64,000 nt of DNA from Tridacna crocea (GCA_943736015.1 OX031065.1:25124427-25188426); one strand, 5' to 3'. Shown: positions 10,975-25,455, counted from the stretch's first letter. The notes: generated by a model from the letters alone, not told the origin. Translations and numbers: made by a program.

Positions 10975-11600
10975 CTGGGTAAACTGGAATTACCATGACT
11001 GTCTGTCCGTCTGTCTGTCAGTCCATCTGTAGACACATATTTGCCTGGCAAAATACTCCGTTAAGTTTTTGCAGGAACTGAACTCTTGTTTACACAATGT
11101 ATATATGAAGTTGTGCATGTATAATTTTCATGACCATGGTGCCATTAGTTGACATCTGTACAGTACACTAATCTATTCCCCCCAAAGTTTTTTTTCCTGA
11201 TTCCATACAAATTTGCAGACTGGGAGCGATTTTAAGTAACACGGTCAAAACATATATTCGATATTTTTAGTCTTGCTTTTAAAACTGTTATACAGAGTTT
11301 GGACATCTTATCAGATCTATCAACTATCGTAAGGAAATGCAGGAAACAGAGTTTCACCCAGATAAACCAGCAACACCACAGTAATATATACTCTTTGTCC
11401 TTTTGTAATGCTGTGTCATGGAAAATTAAGGGACTTGATATATATCTCTAATATGGACCAATATCTTTTACCATAACAAAATGGTATGAAACTTCATTTT
11501 TATATTGTTGATCACAAGTCATAGACTGTTATTATTTATTTGTATTTCATCAAATACCAGACCATGGAGAAAGGGGGCTAAATGTGTAATTGTACCCCCA
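10975..11600 (+). mobile_element. Fragment of element family X (copy 3)
   Basis: Shares a GTCTGTCCGTCTGTC-rich start, GAGCGATTTTAAGT, GGAAATGCA(G/A)GAAA, AACACCA and TTTTGTAATG.TGTCATGG with the element at 39331-41080. It runs directly into the 830-bp array, suggesting the array grew out of this element family. Confidence 0.55.
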
Positions 11601-12744
11601 CAAAATGAATGTTTTTGGGGATATACTGGAATCAGTGTGTTTGTCCGTCCGTGTGTCAATCTGTGTGCAAAATAGTAGCAATTGCCTGTTTCTGTCAAAG
11701 CACTGGTGGTGATTAAGTCACCTTTAGTGACAGCTCTAATTGTATCATGGACAAATGAACATCTGATTGAATGTCTTTCTGGACAGATATCTTCGACAGT
11801 CCATGGAAAAAGGGGGCTTGATGCATATTTTCATTATGAACAATATTCCTTTAACTAGAGGACAAAATGATGTGAAATTTCATTTTTATGTTGTTTATCA
11901 TAAGCCACAGACAACAGTTATTTGTTTTTATTTCCTGACATGCCATGTCATGAAAAAAGGGGGCTAAATGTATGATGTCATTATGGACTCAAAATAGTCT
12001 GCCCATCAGTCCACCCCAACCCATATCTTGTAAAGTCTTTGACAAAAATTTATGAAACTTAAGGCATGTCTTCCATTGTGTAGATCGTTGATACTATTTT
12101 ATTTATTTATGTTCATATATTTTGCAAAGTAGAAAATAAAAAAAAAAATCAATAAAAATATATAAAGAAAATCCAAAAAGATTGAAATATTTTACATAAA
12201 AAAAAGGAATAAAAAAAAGGAAAAAACAATAAAAAAAGAAACTCTAGTTGTATCATGGACCAATAAAAATCTGATCATATGTCTTTCTGGGCAGATATCT
12301 TCCAAACTCCATGCACAAAAATTAAGGGAAATTCATACACTGGTTCCTTATGATGTCTGTCCAATTATTTTGCTGTTTTGATATTCAATATGGTGTCATA
12401 GAAAAGGGGTATTAATGTATCCTTCCATTAGGGATCAGTACCCCTTTAACTCAGAATCCCACATGAACATTTATGAAACTGGTTCGCCAATATCATTATT
12501 TCAGCCTTTTTCATTAAATGTTATGTCATTGTCCACCCCAACCCATATCTTTTAAAGTTTTGACGAAAATTTATGAAACGTCATGCATGTCTTCCATTGT
12601 GTAGATTGTTGATACTATTTTGATTTATATAATGATGTGTCATGGATGAAGGAGGTTTAATGTTTATTTAATGTTTATATATTTTATCATACTGCTTGCT
12701 ATGAAAAAGATTTTAAAAAGCAAGCAAAGTAGAAAAAAAAAAAA

Positions 12745-12790
<46 letters not shown>

Positions 12791-15700
12791 AATCCAAAAA
12801 GATTGAAATATTTTACATAAAAAAAAAAGAATAAAAAAAAGGAAAAAACAATCAAAAAAAGAAACTCTAGTTGTATCATGGACCAATAAACTTCTGATCC
12901 TATGTCTCTCTGGGCAGATATCTTCCAAAGTCCATGCACAAAAACTAATGGAAATTCATACACTGGTTCCTTATGATGTCTTCCCATTTATTTTTCTATT
13001 TTGATATTCAATATGGTGTCATAGAAAAAGGGGGATTCATGTATCCTTCCATTAGGGATCAGTACCCCTTTAACTCAGAATCCTACATGAACATTTATGA
13101 AACATCATACAGTTTCTTACAATGGTTCCCAATATCATTATTTCAGCCTTTTTCATTAAATGTTATGTCATTGTTTAAAGGGTGCTTGATGTATATTTTC
13201 ATTATGGGCAGTATTTCTTTAACTAGAGGACAGAATGTTGTGAAATTTCATTTTTATGTTGTTTATCATAAGCCATAAACAACAGTTATTTGTCTTAATT
13301 TCATGAAATACCATGTCATGAAAAAAAGAGGCTAAATGTGTGATTTCATTATAGACTCAAAATAGTCAGTTTGCCCATCCGTTCACCCCAACCCATATCT
13401 TGTAAAGTCTTTTATGAAAATTTATGAAACTTCATGCATGTCTTCCATTGTGTAGATCGTTGATACTATTTATTTATATAATGATGTGTCATGGATAAAG
13501 GAGGTTTAATGTTATAAATTTTATCATACTGCTTGCTATGAAAAAGATTTTAAAAAGCCAGCAAAGCAGAAAAAAAAAAAAAAATCAATAAAAATATATA
13601 CAGAAAATCCAAAAAGATTGAAATATTTCACATAAAAGAAAAAAAAAATAAAAAAAAAAGGGAAAAAAAAAAAAAAAAAAACAATAAAAAAAGAAACTCT
13701 AGTTGTATCATGGACCAATAAATATCTGATCCTATGTCTCTCTGGGCAAATAACTTCCAAAGTCCATGCACAAAAACTAATGGAAATTTATACACTGGTT
13801 CTTTATGATGTCTTCCCAGTTACTTTTCTATTTTGATATTCAATATGCTGTCATAGAAAAGGGGGGGTTCATGTATCCTTCCATTAGGGATCAGTACCCC
13901 TTTAACTCAGAATCCTACATGAACATTTATGAAACTTCATACGGTTTCTTACAATGGTTCGCTAATATTTTTATTTCAGCCTTTTTCATTAAATGTTATG
14001 TCATTGTTTAAAGGGTGCTTGATGTATATTTTCATTATGGGCAATATTTCTTTAACTAGAGGACAAAATGTTGTGAAATTTCATTTTAATGTTGCTTATG
14101 ATAAGCCACAAACAACAGTTATTTGTTTTTATTTCATGAAATGCCATGTCATGAAAAAAGGGGGCTAAATTGTATGATTTCATTATAGACTCAAAATAGT
14201 CTGTTTGCCCATCCATCCACCCCAACCCATATCTTGTAAAGTCTTTGATGAAAATTTATGAAATTTCATGCATGTCTTCCATTGTGTAGATCGTTGATAC
14301 TATTTTATTTATATAATGATGTGTCATGGATAAAGGAGGTTTAATGTTTATATATTTTATCATACTGCTTGCTATGAAAAAGATTTTAAAAAACCAGCAA
14401 AGTAAAAAACAAAAACAAAAAAAACAATAAAAATATATACAGAAAATCCAAAAAGATTGAAATATTTTACGTAAAAGAAAAAATTTAAAAAAAAAATAAA
14501 TAAATAAAAAAAAGGAAAAAACAATAAAAAAAGAAACTCTAGTTGTATCATGAACCAATAAACTTCTGATCCTATGTCTCTCTGGGCAGATACCTTCCAA
14601 AGTCTTTGCACAAAAAATAATGGAAATTCATTCACTGGTTCCTTATGATGTCTGCCCATTTATTTTTCTATTTTGATATTCAATACGGTGTCATAGACAA
14701 AGGGGGACTCTTGTATCCTTCCATTAGGGATCAGTACCCCTTTAACTCAGAATCCTGCATGAACATTTATGAAACTTCATACAGTTTCTTACAATGGTTC
14801 GCTAATATTTTTATTTCAGCCTTTTTCATTAAATGTTATGTCATTGTTTAAAGGGAGCTTGATGTATATTTTCATTATGGGCAATATTTCTTTAACTAGA
14901 GGACAAAATGTTTTGGAATTTCATTTTTATGCTGTTTATCATAAGCCACAAACAACAGCTTTTTGTTTTTATTTTATGAAATGCCATGTCATGAAAAAAG
15001 GTGGCTAAATGTATGATTTCATTATAGACTCAAAATAGTCTGTTTGCCCATCTGTCCACCCCAACCCATATCTTGTAAAGTCTTTGACGAAAATTTACGA
15101 AACATCATGCATGCCTTCCATTGTGTAGATCGTTGATACTATTTTATTTATATAATGATGTGTCATGAATAAAGGAGGTTTAATGTTTATATATTTTATC
15201 ATACTGCTTGCTATGAAAAAGATTTTAAAAAGCCAGCAAAGTAAAAAAAACCCCAAAAAATCAGTAAAAATAAATACAGAAAATCCAAAAAGATTGAAAT
15301 ATTTTACATTAAAAAAAAAAAAATTTAAAAAAAATAAAAAAATAAAAAAAGAAACTCTAGTTGTATCATGGACCAATAAATTTCTGATCCTATGTCTCTC
15401 TGAGCAAATATCTTCTAAAGTCCATGCACAAAAACTAATGGAAATTCATACACTGGTTCTTTATGATGTCTGCCCATTTATTTTTCTATTTTGATATTCA
15501 ATATGGTGTCATAGAAAAAGGGGGATTCATATATCCTTCCATTAGGGATCAGTACCCCTTTAACTCAGAATCCTACATGAACATTTATGAAACTCCATAC
15601 TGATTCTTACAATGGTTCGCCAATATCATTATTTCAGCCTTTTTCATTAAATGTTATGTCATTGTTTAAAGGGAGCTTGATGTATATTTTCATTATGGGC

Positions 15701-18700
15701 AATATTTCTTTAGAGGACAAAATGTTGTGAAATTTTATTTTTATGTTGTTTATCATAAGCCACAAACAACAGTTACTTGTTCTTATTTCAAGAAATGCCA
15801 TGTTATGAAAAAAGGGGGCTAAATGTATGATTTCATTATAGACTCAAAAATAGTCTGTCCATCCGTCCACCCCAACCCATATCTTGTAAAGTCTTTTATG
15901 AAAATTTATAAAACTTCATGCATGTCTTCCATTGTGTAGATGGTTGATACTATTTTATTTATATAATGATGTGTCATGGATAAAGGAGGTTTAATGTTTA
16001 TATATTTTATCATAAAAAGATTGAAATATTTTACATAAAAGAAAAAAAAAAAAGAATTAAAAAAAAAGGAAAAAACAATCAAAAAAAGAAACACAAGTTG
16101 TATCATGGACCAATAAACATCTGATCCTATGTCTGACTGGGCAGATATCTTCCAAAGTCCATGCACAAAAACTAATGGAAATTCATACACTGGTTCCTTA
16201 TGATGTCTGCCCATTTATTTTTCTATTTTGATATTCAATATGGTGTCATAGAAAAAGGGGAATTCATGTATCCTTCCATGAGGAATCCGTACCCCTTTAA
16301 CTCGGAATCCTACATGAACATTTATGAAACTTGATACGGTTTGTTACAATGGTTCACTAATATAATTATTTCAGCCTTTTTCATTAAATGTTATGTCATT
16401 GTTTAAAGGGTGCTTGATGTATATTTTCATTATGGGCAATATTTCTTTAACTAGAGGACAAAATAATGTGAAATGTCATTTTTATGCTGTTTATCATAAG
16501 CCACAAACAACAGTTATTTGTTTTTATTTCATGAAATGCCATGTCATGAAAAAAAGGGGCTAAATGTATGATTTCATTATAGACTCAAAATAGTCAGTTT
16601 GCCTATCCATTCACCACAACCCATATCATGTAAAGTCTTTGACGAAAATTTATGAAACTTCATGCATGTCTTCCATTGTGTAGATTGTTGATACTATTTT
16701 ATTTATATAATGATGTGTCATGGGTAAAGGAGGTTTAATGTTTATATGTTTTATCATACTGCTTGCTATGAAAAAGATTTTAAAAAACCAGCAAAGTAGA
16801 AAAACAAAACAAAAAAATCAAAATATATACAGAAAATCCAAAAAGATTGAAATATTTTACATAAAAGAAAAAAAAAGAATAAAAAAAAGGAAAAAAACAA
16901 TAAAAAGAAGAAACTCTAGTTGTATCATGGACCAATAAACTTCTGATCCTATGTCTCTCTAGGCAAATATCTTCCAAAGTCCATGCACAAAAACTAATGG
17001 AAATTCATACACTGGTTCTTTATGGTGTCTGCCCAGTTGTTTTTTATTTTGATATTCAATATGGTTTCATAGAAAAAGGGGGGTTCATGTATCCTTCCAT
17101 TAGGGATCAGTACCCCTTTAACTCAGAATCCTACATGAACATTTATGAAACTTCATACAGTTTCTTACAATGGTTTGCTAATATTTTTATTTTAGCCTTT
17201 TTCATTAAATGTTATGTCATTGTTTAATATAAATTATGTCTTCCATTGTGTAGATTGTTGATACTATTTTATTTATATAATGATGTGTCATGGGTAAAGG
17301 AGGTTTAATGTTTATATAATTGATCATACTGCTTGCTATGAAAAAGATTTTAAAAAGCCAGCAAAGTAGAAAAACAAAACAAAAAATTCAATCAAAATAT
17401 ATACAGAAAATCCAAAAAGATTGAAATATTTTACATAAAAGAAAAAAAAAAAAAATGAAAAAAAGGAAAAAAACAATAAAAAAAGAAACTCTAGTTGTAT
17501 CATGGACCAATAAACTTCTGATCCTATGTCTCTCTGGGCAAATATTTTTCAAAGTCCATGCACAAAAACTAATGGAAATTCATACACTGGTTCTTTATGA
17601 TGTCTGCCCAGTTCTTTTTCTATTTTGATATTCAATATGGTTTCATAGAAAAAGGGGGCTTCATGTATCCTTCCATTAGGGATCAGTACCCCTTTAACTC
17701 AGAATCCTACATGAACATTTATGAAACTTCATACTGTTTCTTCCAATGGTTCGCTGATATTTTTATTTCAGCCTTTTTCATTAAATCTTATGTCATTGTT
17801 TAAAGGGAGCTTGATGTATATTTTCATTATGGGCAAAATTTCTTTAACTAGAGGACAAAATGCTGTGAAATGTCATTTTTATGTTGTTTATCATAAGCCA
17901 CAAACAACAGTTACTTGTTCTTATTTCAAGAAATGCCATGTCATGAAAAAAAAGAGGCTAAATGTATGATTTCATTATAGACTCAAAATATTTAGTTTGC
18001 CCATCTGTTCACCCCAACCCATATCATGTAAAGTCTTTGATGAAAATTTATGAAACTTCGTGCATGTCTTCCATTGTGTAGAACGTCGATACTATTTCAT
18101 TTACATAATGATGTGTAGTGGATAAAGGAGGTTTAATGTTTGTATATTTTATCATACTGCTTGCTATGAAAAAGATTTTAAAAAACCAGCAAAGTAAAAA
18201 AAAAAAAAACCAAAAAAATCAATAAAAATATATACAGAAAATCCAAAAAGATTGAAATATTTTACGTAAAAGAAAAAATTAAAAAAAAAAATAATAATAA
18301 AAAAAAGGAAAAAGCAATAAAAAAAGAAACTCTAGTTGTATCATGGACCAATAAACTTCTGATCCTATGTCTCTCTGGGCAAAAACCTTCCAAAGTCTTT
18401 GCACAAAAAATAATGGAAATTCATTCACTGGTTCCTTATGATGTCTGCCCATTTATTTTTCTATTTTGATATTCAATATGGTGTCATAGACAAAGGGGGA
18501 CTCTTGTATCCTTCCATTAGGGATCAGTACCCCTTTAACTCAGAATCCTACATGAACATTTATGAAACTTCATACTGTTTCTTACAATGGTTCGCTAATA
18601 TTTGTATTTCAGCCTTCTTCATTAAATGTTATGTCATTGTTTAAAGGGAGCTTGATGTATATTTTCATTATGGGCAATATTTCTTTAACTAGAGGACAAA

Positions 18701-21673
18701 ATGTTTTGGAATTTCATTTTTATGTTGTTTATCATAAGCCACAAACAACAGTTATTTGTTTTTATTTCATGAAATGCCATGTCATGAAAAAAAGGGGCTA
18801 AATGTATGATTTCATTGTGGACTCAAAATATTCTGTTTGCCCATCCGTCCACCCCAACCCATATCTTTTAAAGTTTTGACAAAAATTTATGAAACTTCAT
18901 GCATGTCTTCTATTGTGTAGATCGTTGATACTATTTTATTTATATAGTGATGTCATGGATAAAGGAGGTTTAATGTTTATATATTTCATCATACTGCTAG
19001 CTTTGAAAACGATTTAAAAAAGCCACTAAAATAGAAGAAAAAACAAAAAAATCAATAAAAGTATATACAGAAAATCCAAAAAGATTGAAATATTTTACAT
19101 AAAAGAAAAAAGAAAGAATTTAAAAAAAAAGGAAAAAACAATCAAAAAAAGAAACTCTAGTTGTATCATGGACCAATAAACTTTTGATCCTATGTCTGTC
19201 TGGGCAGATATCTTCCAAAGTCCATGCACAAAAACTAATGGAAATTCATACACTGGTTCCTTATGATGTCTGCCCATTTATTTTTCTATTTTGATATTCA
19301 ATATGGTGTCATTGAAAAGGGGGAATTCATGTATCCTTCCATAAGGAATCAATACCCCTTTAACTCAGAATCCTACATGAACATTTATGAAACTTGATAC
19401 GGTTTCTTACAATGGTTAACTAATATAATTATTTCAGCCTTTTTCATTAAATGTTATGTCATTGTTTAAAGGGTGCTTGATGTATATTTTCATTATGGGC
19501 AATATTTCTTTAACTAGAGGACAAAATAATGTGAAATTTCATTTTTATGTTGCTTATCATAAGCCACAAACAACAGTTACTTGTTGTTATTTCATGAAAT
19601 GCCATGTCATGAAAAAAGGGGGCTAAATGTATGATTGCATTATATACTCAAAATAGTCTGTTTGCCCATCCGTCCACCCCATCCCATATTTTGTAAAGTC
19701 TTTCACGAAAATTTATGAAATTTCATGCATGCCTTCCATTGTGTAGATGGTTGATACTATTTTATTTATATAATGATGTGTCATGGATAAAGGAGGTTTA
19801 ATGTTTATATATTTTATCATACTGCTTGCTATGAAAAAGATTTTAAAAAACCAGCAAAGTAAAAAAAAAATCAATAAAAATAAATACAGAAAATCCAAAA
19901 AGATTGAAATATCTTACATAAAAAGAAAATCCAAAAAGATTGAAATATTTTACATAAAAGAAAAAAAAAAAGAATAAAAAAAAGGAAAAAAACAATAAAA
20001 AAAAGAAACTCTAGTTGTACAATGGACCAATAAACTTCTGATCCTATGTCTCTCTGGGCAAATATTTTTCAAAGTCCATGCACAAAAACTAATAGAAATT
20101 CATACACTGGTTCTTTATGATGTCTTCCCAGTTATTTTTCTATTTTGATATTCAATATTGTGTCGTAGAAAAAGGGGGCTTCATGTATCCTTCCATTAGG
20201 GATCAGTACCCCTTTAACTCAGAATCCTACATGAACATTTATGAAACTTCATACTGTTTCTTCCAATGGTTTGCTGATATTTTTATTTCAGCCTTTTTCA
20301 TTAAATCTTATGTCATTGTTTAAAGGGAGCTTGATGTATATTTTCATTATGGGCAAAATTTCTTTAACTAGAGGACAAAATGTTGTGAAATTTCAATTTA
20401 ATGTTGTTAATCGTAAGCCACAAACAACATTATTTGTTTTTATTTCATGAAATGCCATGTCATGAAAAAAGGGGGCTAAATGTATGATTGCATTATAGAC
20501 TCAAAATATTCTGTCTGCCCATATACTTTCATTATGTATATTTTCATTATGGGCAATATTTCTTTAACTAGAGGACAAAAAAATGTGCAATTTCATTTTT
20601 ATGTTGCTTATCATAAGCCACAAACAACAGTTACTTGTTGTTATTTCATGAAATGCCATGTCATGAAAAAAGGGGGCTAAATGTATGATTGCATTATAGA
20701 CTCAAAATAATCTGTTTGCCCATCCGTCCACCCCAACCCATATCTTGTAAAGTCTTTGACGAAAATTTATGAAACTTCATGCATGTCTCCCATTGTGTGG
20801 ATTGTTGATACTATTTTATTTATATAATGATGTCATGGATAAAGGAGGTTTAATGTTAATATATTTTATCATACTGCTTGCTATGAAAACGATTTAAAAA
20901 AGCCACTAAAATAGAAGAAAAAACAAAAAAATCAATAAAACTATATACAGAAAATCCAAAAAGATTGAAATATTTTACATAAAAAAAAAAAAAAAAAAAA
21001 ATTTAAAAAAAAGGAAAAAACAATTAAAAAAACTCTAGTTGTATCATGGACCAATAAACATCTGATCCTATATCTCTCTGGGCAGATATCTTCCAAAGTC
21101 CATGCACAAAAACTAATGGAAATTCATACACTGGTTCCTTATGATGTCTGCCCATTGATTTTTTATTTTGATATACAATATGGTGTCATAGAAAAAGGGG
21201 AACTCATGTATCGGGGGGACTCATGTATCCTTCCATTAGTGATCAGTACCCCTTTAACTCGGAATCCCACATGAACATTTATGAAACGTCATACGGTTTC
21301 TTACAATGGTTCGCTAATATTATTATTTCAGCCTTTTTCATTAAATGTTATGTCATTGTTTAAAGGGTGCTTGATGTATATTTTCATTATGGGCAATATT
21401 TCTTTAATAGAGGACAAAATGTTGTGAAATTTCATTTTTATGTTGTTGATCATAAGCCACGGACAAAAGTTATTTTGTTTTTATTTCATGAAGTGCCACA
21501 TCGTGAAAAATGGTAATTTCATTATGGACCAAATATAGTCTGTTTGCCCATCTGTCCACCCCAACCCTCATCTTGTGAAGTCCTTGATGAAAATTTATGA
21601 AACTTCATGCATGTCTTCCATTGTGTAGATCGGTGATACTATTTTATTTTGAAAAATGATGTGTTATATAGAA
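11600..21673 (+). repeat. Long tandem array of about 830-bp units (left part)
   Basis: The anchor GGAAATTCATACACTGGTTC recurs at 12337, 12950, 13792, 14632, 15440, 16177, 16999, 17574, 18415, 19240, 20094 and 21118. The modal period is 808-854 bp; shorter steps (575, 613, 737) mark internal deletions and 1024 an insertion. Each unit has a TTAGGGATCAGTACCCCTTT block, a CTTTAACTAGAGGACAAAAT block and an A-rich segment. The many 60-115 aa ORFs are the same repeat read in different frames and are not genes. 11600-11770 shares a CTGTTTCTGTCAAAGC flank with 23740-23880 and 24350-24490. Confidence 0.95.
12746..12787. repeat. (AT)n microsatellite inside the A-rich part of one array unit
   Basis: About 21 uninterrupted AT dinucleotides. 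Only this array unit carries it, so it expanded after the units diverged. Confidence 0.95.
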
Positions 21674-23436
21674 CAAGAGGGCCATGATGGCCCTGAAATC
21701 GCTCACCTTAGTCTATTGACCAAACATAAACCATCTAGTTTCCCAGTGACCTAGTTTTTTATCAGACATTACCCATCATCAAACACTTTTGAGATATCAA
21801 TAAGACAAACATTCTGACTAAGTTTCATGAGTATTGGACTGAAAATGTGGCCTCTACAGCGTACAAAAGGTTTTTCTAAGATTTTACCAAGTGACCTAGT
21901 TTTGGACCCGACAATTACCCATTATCAAACTCTTTTGAGACATCACCAAAACAAACATTCTGACCAAGTCTGAAGAGTATCAGGCAGAAAATGTAGCATC
22001 TAGAGTGTACACAAGGTTTTTCTAATATTTGATCCATTGACCTCGTTTTTGACTCCACATGACCCATTTAAAACTCATTCAAGGTATCACCAGGACAAAT
22101 ATTATGAACAAGTTTTAGGAGTATCAGACTAAAAAATGTGTCATCCAGAGCATACAAAAGGTGTTTATAACATTTGACCTATTGATCCAGTTTTTGCCCC
22201 AACATAACCCATTTTCAAACTCATCCAAGATATCCAGAGCATATACAAGATTTTTCTAAGATTTGACCTGGTGACCTAGTTTTTAACCCCCAATGACCCA
22301 TTTTCAAACTTGTCTAATATATCATCAAGGCAAACATTGACCAACTTACAAGAGTTTTGGACTGAAAATATGGCCTCTAAAGCCTACAAAAGGTTTTTCT
22401 AACATTTGACCTGGTGACCTAGTTTTTGACTCCACAAGACCCATTTTCAAATTCGTCTAAGATATCATAAAGGCAAATATTCTGACCAACTTTCAAGCGT
22501 TTTGAACTGAAAATGTGGCCTCTAAAGCCTACAAAAGGTTTTTCTAACATTTGACCTGGTGATCTAGTTTTTGACTCCACAAGACCCATTTTCAAACTCG
22601 TCCAAGATATCATAAAGGCAAATATTCTGACCAACTTTCAAGCATTTTGAACTGAAAATGTGGCCTCTAGAGCATACACAAGGTTTTTCTAAGATTTGAC
22701 CTAGTTTTTGACCCCACATGACCCATTTTCAAACTTGTCCGAGATATCATCAAGACGAACATTCTGACCAACTTTCAAGAGTTTTGGGCTGAAAATGTGG
22801 CCTTTAGAGCATACACAAGGTTTACTAAAATTTGACCTAGTAACCTAGTTTTTGACCCCACATGACCCATTTTCAATCTCGTCTGAGATATCATTTAGGC
22901 AAACATCCTGACCAATTTTCATGGGTATCTGATTGAAAATGTGGCCTTTAGAGCTTACACAAGGTTTTTCTAAGATTTGACCTAGTGACCTAGTTTTTGA
23001 CCTGGCATGAGCCATTTTCACACTCGTCCTAGATATCATCCAGGCAAACATTCTGACCAACTTTCAAGAGTTTTGGACTGAAAATGTGGCCTCTAGAGCA
23101 TACACAAGGTTTTTCTAAGATTACTCATTCAAGATATCATCCAGGCAAACATCCTGAGCAACTTTCATGAGTATCTGACTGAAAATGTGGCCTCTAGAGC
23201 ATACACAAGGTTTTTCTAAAATTTGACCAAGTGACCTAGTTTTTGACCCGACATGACCCATTTTTGATGTCGTCAAAGATATCATCCAGACAAACATCCT
23301 GACCAACTTCCATGAGTATCCGACTGAAAATGTGGCCTCTACAGTGTACACAAGGTAAAAAGTTGACGACAGACAACAGACACAGCACGATCACAATAGC
23401 TCACCATGAGCACTTTGTGCTCAGGTGAGCTAAAAA
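21674..23436 (-). mobile_element. Satellite-bearing element S1, minus-strand copy inserted in the array
   Basis: Starts CAAGAGGGCCATGATGGCCC and ends GTGCTCAGGTGAGCT, followed by AAAAA: exactly the S1 ends in reverse. The interior holds about 11-12 copies of the 145-bp monomer in minus orientation. The flanks, GATGTGTTATATAGAA and AAAAAGGGGGTTTA, are the two halves of one 830-bp array unit, so this is a clean insertion. The right-hand A run matches the TTTTT that precedes the other AGCTCACC starts in this window. It encodes no protein. Confidence 0.85.
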
Positions 23437-24800
23437 GGGGGTTTATTTATATTTTATCATACTGCTTGCTATGAAAAAGATTTAAAAAAAACAGCAAAGT
23501 AGAAAAAAAAAATCAATAAAAATATATGCAGAAAGTCCGAAAAGATTGAAATATTTTACCTAAAAGAAAAAAAGAATTAAAAAAAAGAAAGAAAAAACAA
23601 TAAAAACAAGAAACTATAATAGTAAAATTAATAATAAAAGTTTTTTAGAAAAAGGAGAAAAAGAAAAAAAAGTGAAAAAGGATTTACCAAAAAACATGTT
23701 GTTATATTAAGACATAATAGTTTGTGTGTGTGAAGTAACTTTTAGGGGGAATACTGGAATTAGCCACTCTGTCCGTGTGTGTGTCTGTGTGTGTGTACAA
23801 AATACTAGCAACTGCCTGTTTCTGTCAAAGCGCTGGCAGGGTTCTTAAGGCACATTTAGTGACAGCTCTAGTTGTGTCATATTTTATGAGGTAAAAAAGT
23901 GAAAAACGATTTACCAAAAAAGATGTTTGTATATTAAGACATAATAGTTTGTGTGTGAGAAGTAACTTTTCGGGGGAATACTGGACGTTGATACTATTTT
24001 ATTTATATAATGTTGTGTCATGAAAAAGGGGGTTTAATGTATATTTTATCATACTGCTTGCTATGAAAAAGATTTTTTAAAAAACAGCAAAGTAGGGGAA
24101 AAAAAAAAAATTAATAAAAATATATACAGAAAGGTCCAAAAATATTTTACACAAAAGAAAAAAAGAATTAAAAAAAAAAAGGGAAAAAAAAAAGAAACTA
24201 TAATTGTAAAATTAATAATAAAAGTGTTTAAGAAAAAGGAGAAAAAGAAAATGATAGATTTTATGAGGCAAAAAATGAAATAGGATTTACCAAAGAAGAT
24301 GTTTGTATATTAAAAAAACATAAAAGTTTGTGTGTGTGAAGTAACTTTTCGGGGGAATACCGGAATCGGCCTCTCTGTCCATGTGTGTGTCTGTCAATGT
24401 GTGTACAAAATACTAGCAATTGCCTTTTTCTGTCAAAGCACTGGCGGGGTTCTTAAGTCACAATTAGTGACAGCTCTAGTTGTACCATGGACCAATTAAC
24501 ATCTGATCACATGTCTTTCTGGGCAGATATCTTCTAAAGTCCATGCACAAAAACTAATGGAAATTCATACACTGGTTCCTGATGATGTCTGCCCAATTAT
24601 TTTGCTGTTTTGATATTCAATATGGTGTCATAGAAAAAGGGAGATTCATGTATCCTTCCATTAGGAATCAGTACCCCTTTAACTCAGAATCCCACATGAA
24701 CATTTATAAAGAAAACAAGAATGGAAAAAAAGAAATAATAGAAAAAGAAAATGATATATTTCATGTGGGAAAAAAAGATTTACAAAAAACATGTGTATAG
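23437..24800 (+). repeat. Array of 830-bp units, part right of the S1 insertion
   Basis: Resumes with the TATTTTATCATACTGCTTGC block and carries another anchor at 24559. Two shorter, partly duplicated units (23437-23990 and 23990-24490) share GTGTGTGAAGTAACTTTT, AATACTGGA or AATACCGGA, and CTGTTTCTGTCAAAGC-type text. The array fades out near 24740-24800. Confidence 0.85.
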
Positions 24801-25246
24801 TTTGAGTGTGTGTAGGCACTAGATAACATTATTTTAATGTTACCAAAAGTTTGTGCTCATCAATAGTCCAGATTTCAGTCCTTCATTTCAAAACTATTCA
24901 TGTTTCAGATCTGAAACCAAAACGTGAAGAATACTCATTTCATGCAATATCAGATGTTCTGGAGTTTTGTTCAAAGAATATAAATGTAAAAAACTCTTGA
25001 GAGACTTTTGTAGATTGTCAAAGAAGGAAACTCAGTTTCTAATATCCATGTGTAACATGATGTTTTGTTAGAAGTCCATAATTCAGAAATGAAAAGAGAA
25101 ATGATTTAATGTATAATGCTTTGTTGGATAGTCTGTGTGAGACCATACATGTTATTTTTGTGGCCAAACCTTTCTATGAGGATTGTTGAAATTAAAGCTG
25201 TTGGTTGAAAGTAATCCTGCTTTAGGAAAGGACATCATTATAGCTC
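24801..25246. other. Non-coding spacer
   Basis: No ORF, repeat partner or RNA gene is recognised. Confidence 0.45.
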
Positions 25247-25455
25247 AGTCGTGGCCCTTAAATTTTATAGTTTCTAAGTTTGTTTCCATACTGGGCCTAC
25301 GCCACTAGGGGCCTTAGAAATAGGTGGCTGCCTTCGCCTCTGTGGAATATGGGTGGTAAGAGTCCCCAAAAATAGAGGAGACAGATATGGAGCATCACCC
25401 CACACCAGCTCTTTTTTTGGTAGAATTGTTTATCTGTCGGAGAACTTGTCACATT
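25247..25455 (+). repeat. Dispersed repeat R1, copy 2
   Basis: Aligns along its whole length with 10533-10733 (GTGGCCCTTAAATTTTATAG, GGGGCCTTAGAAATAGGTGG, CTGCCTTCGCCTCTGTGG). Roughly 80-85% identity by eye. See copy 1. Confidence 0.7.

Noticed and set aside
12664..21660. Dozens of 60-115 residue ORFs (rich in F, Y, I, K) on both strands
   Set aside because: They recur with the 830-bp unit and are translations of the repeat and its A-rich segment, with no conserved start or domain.
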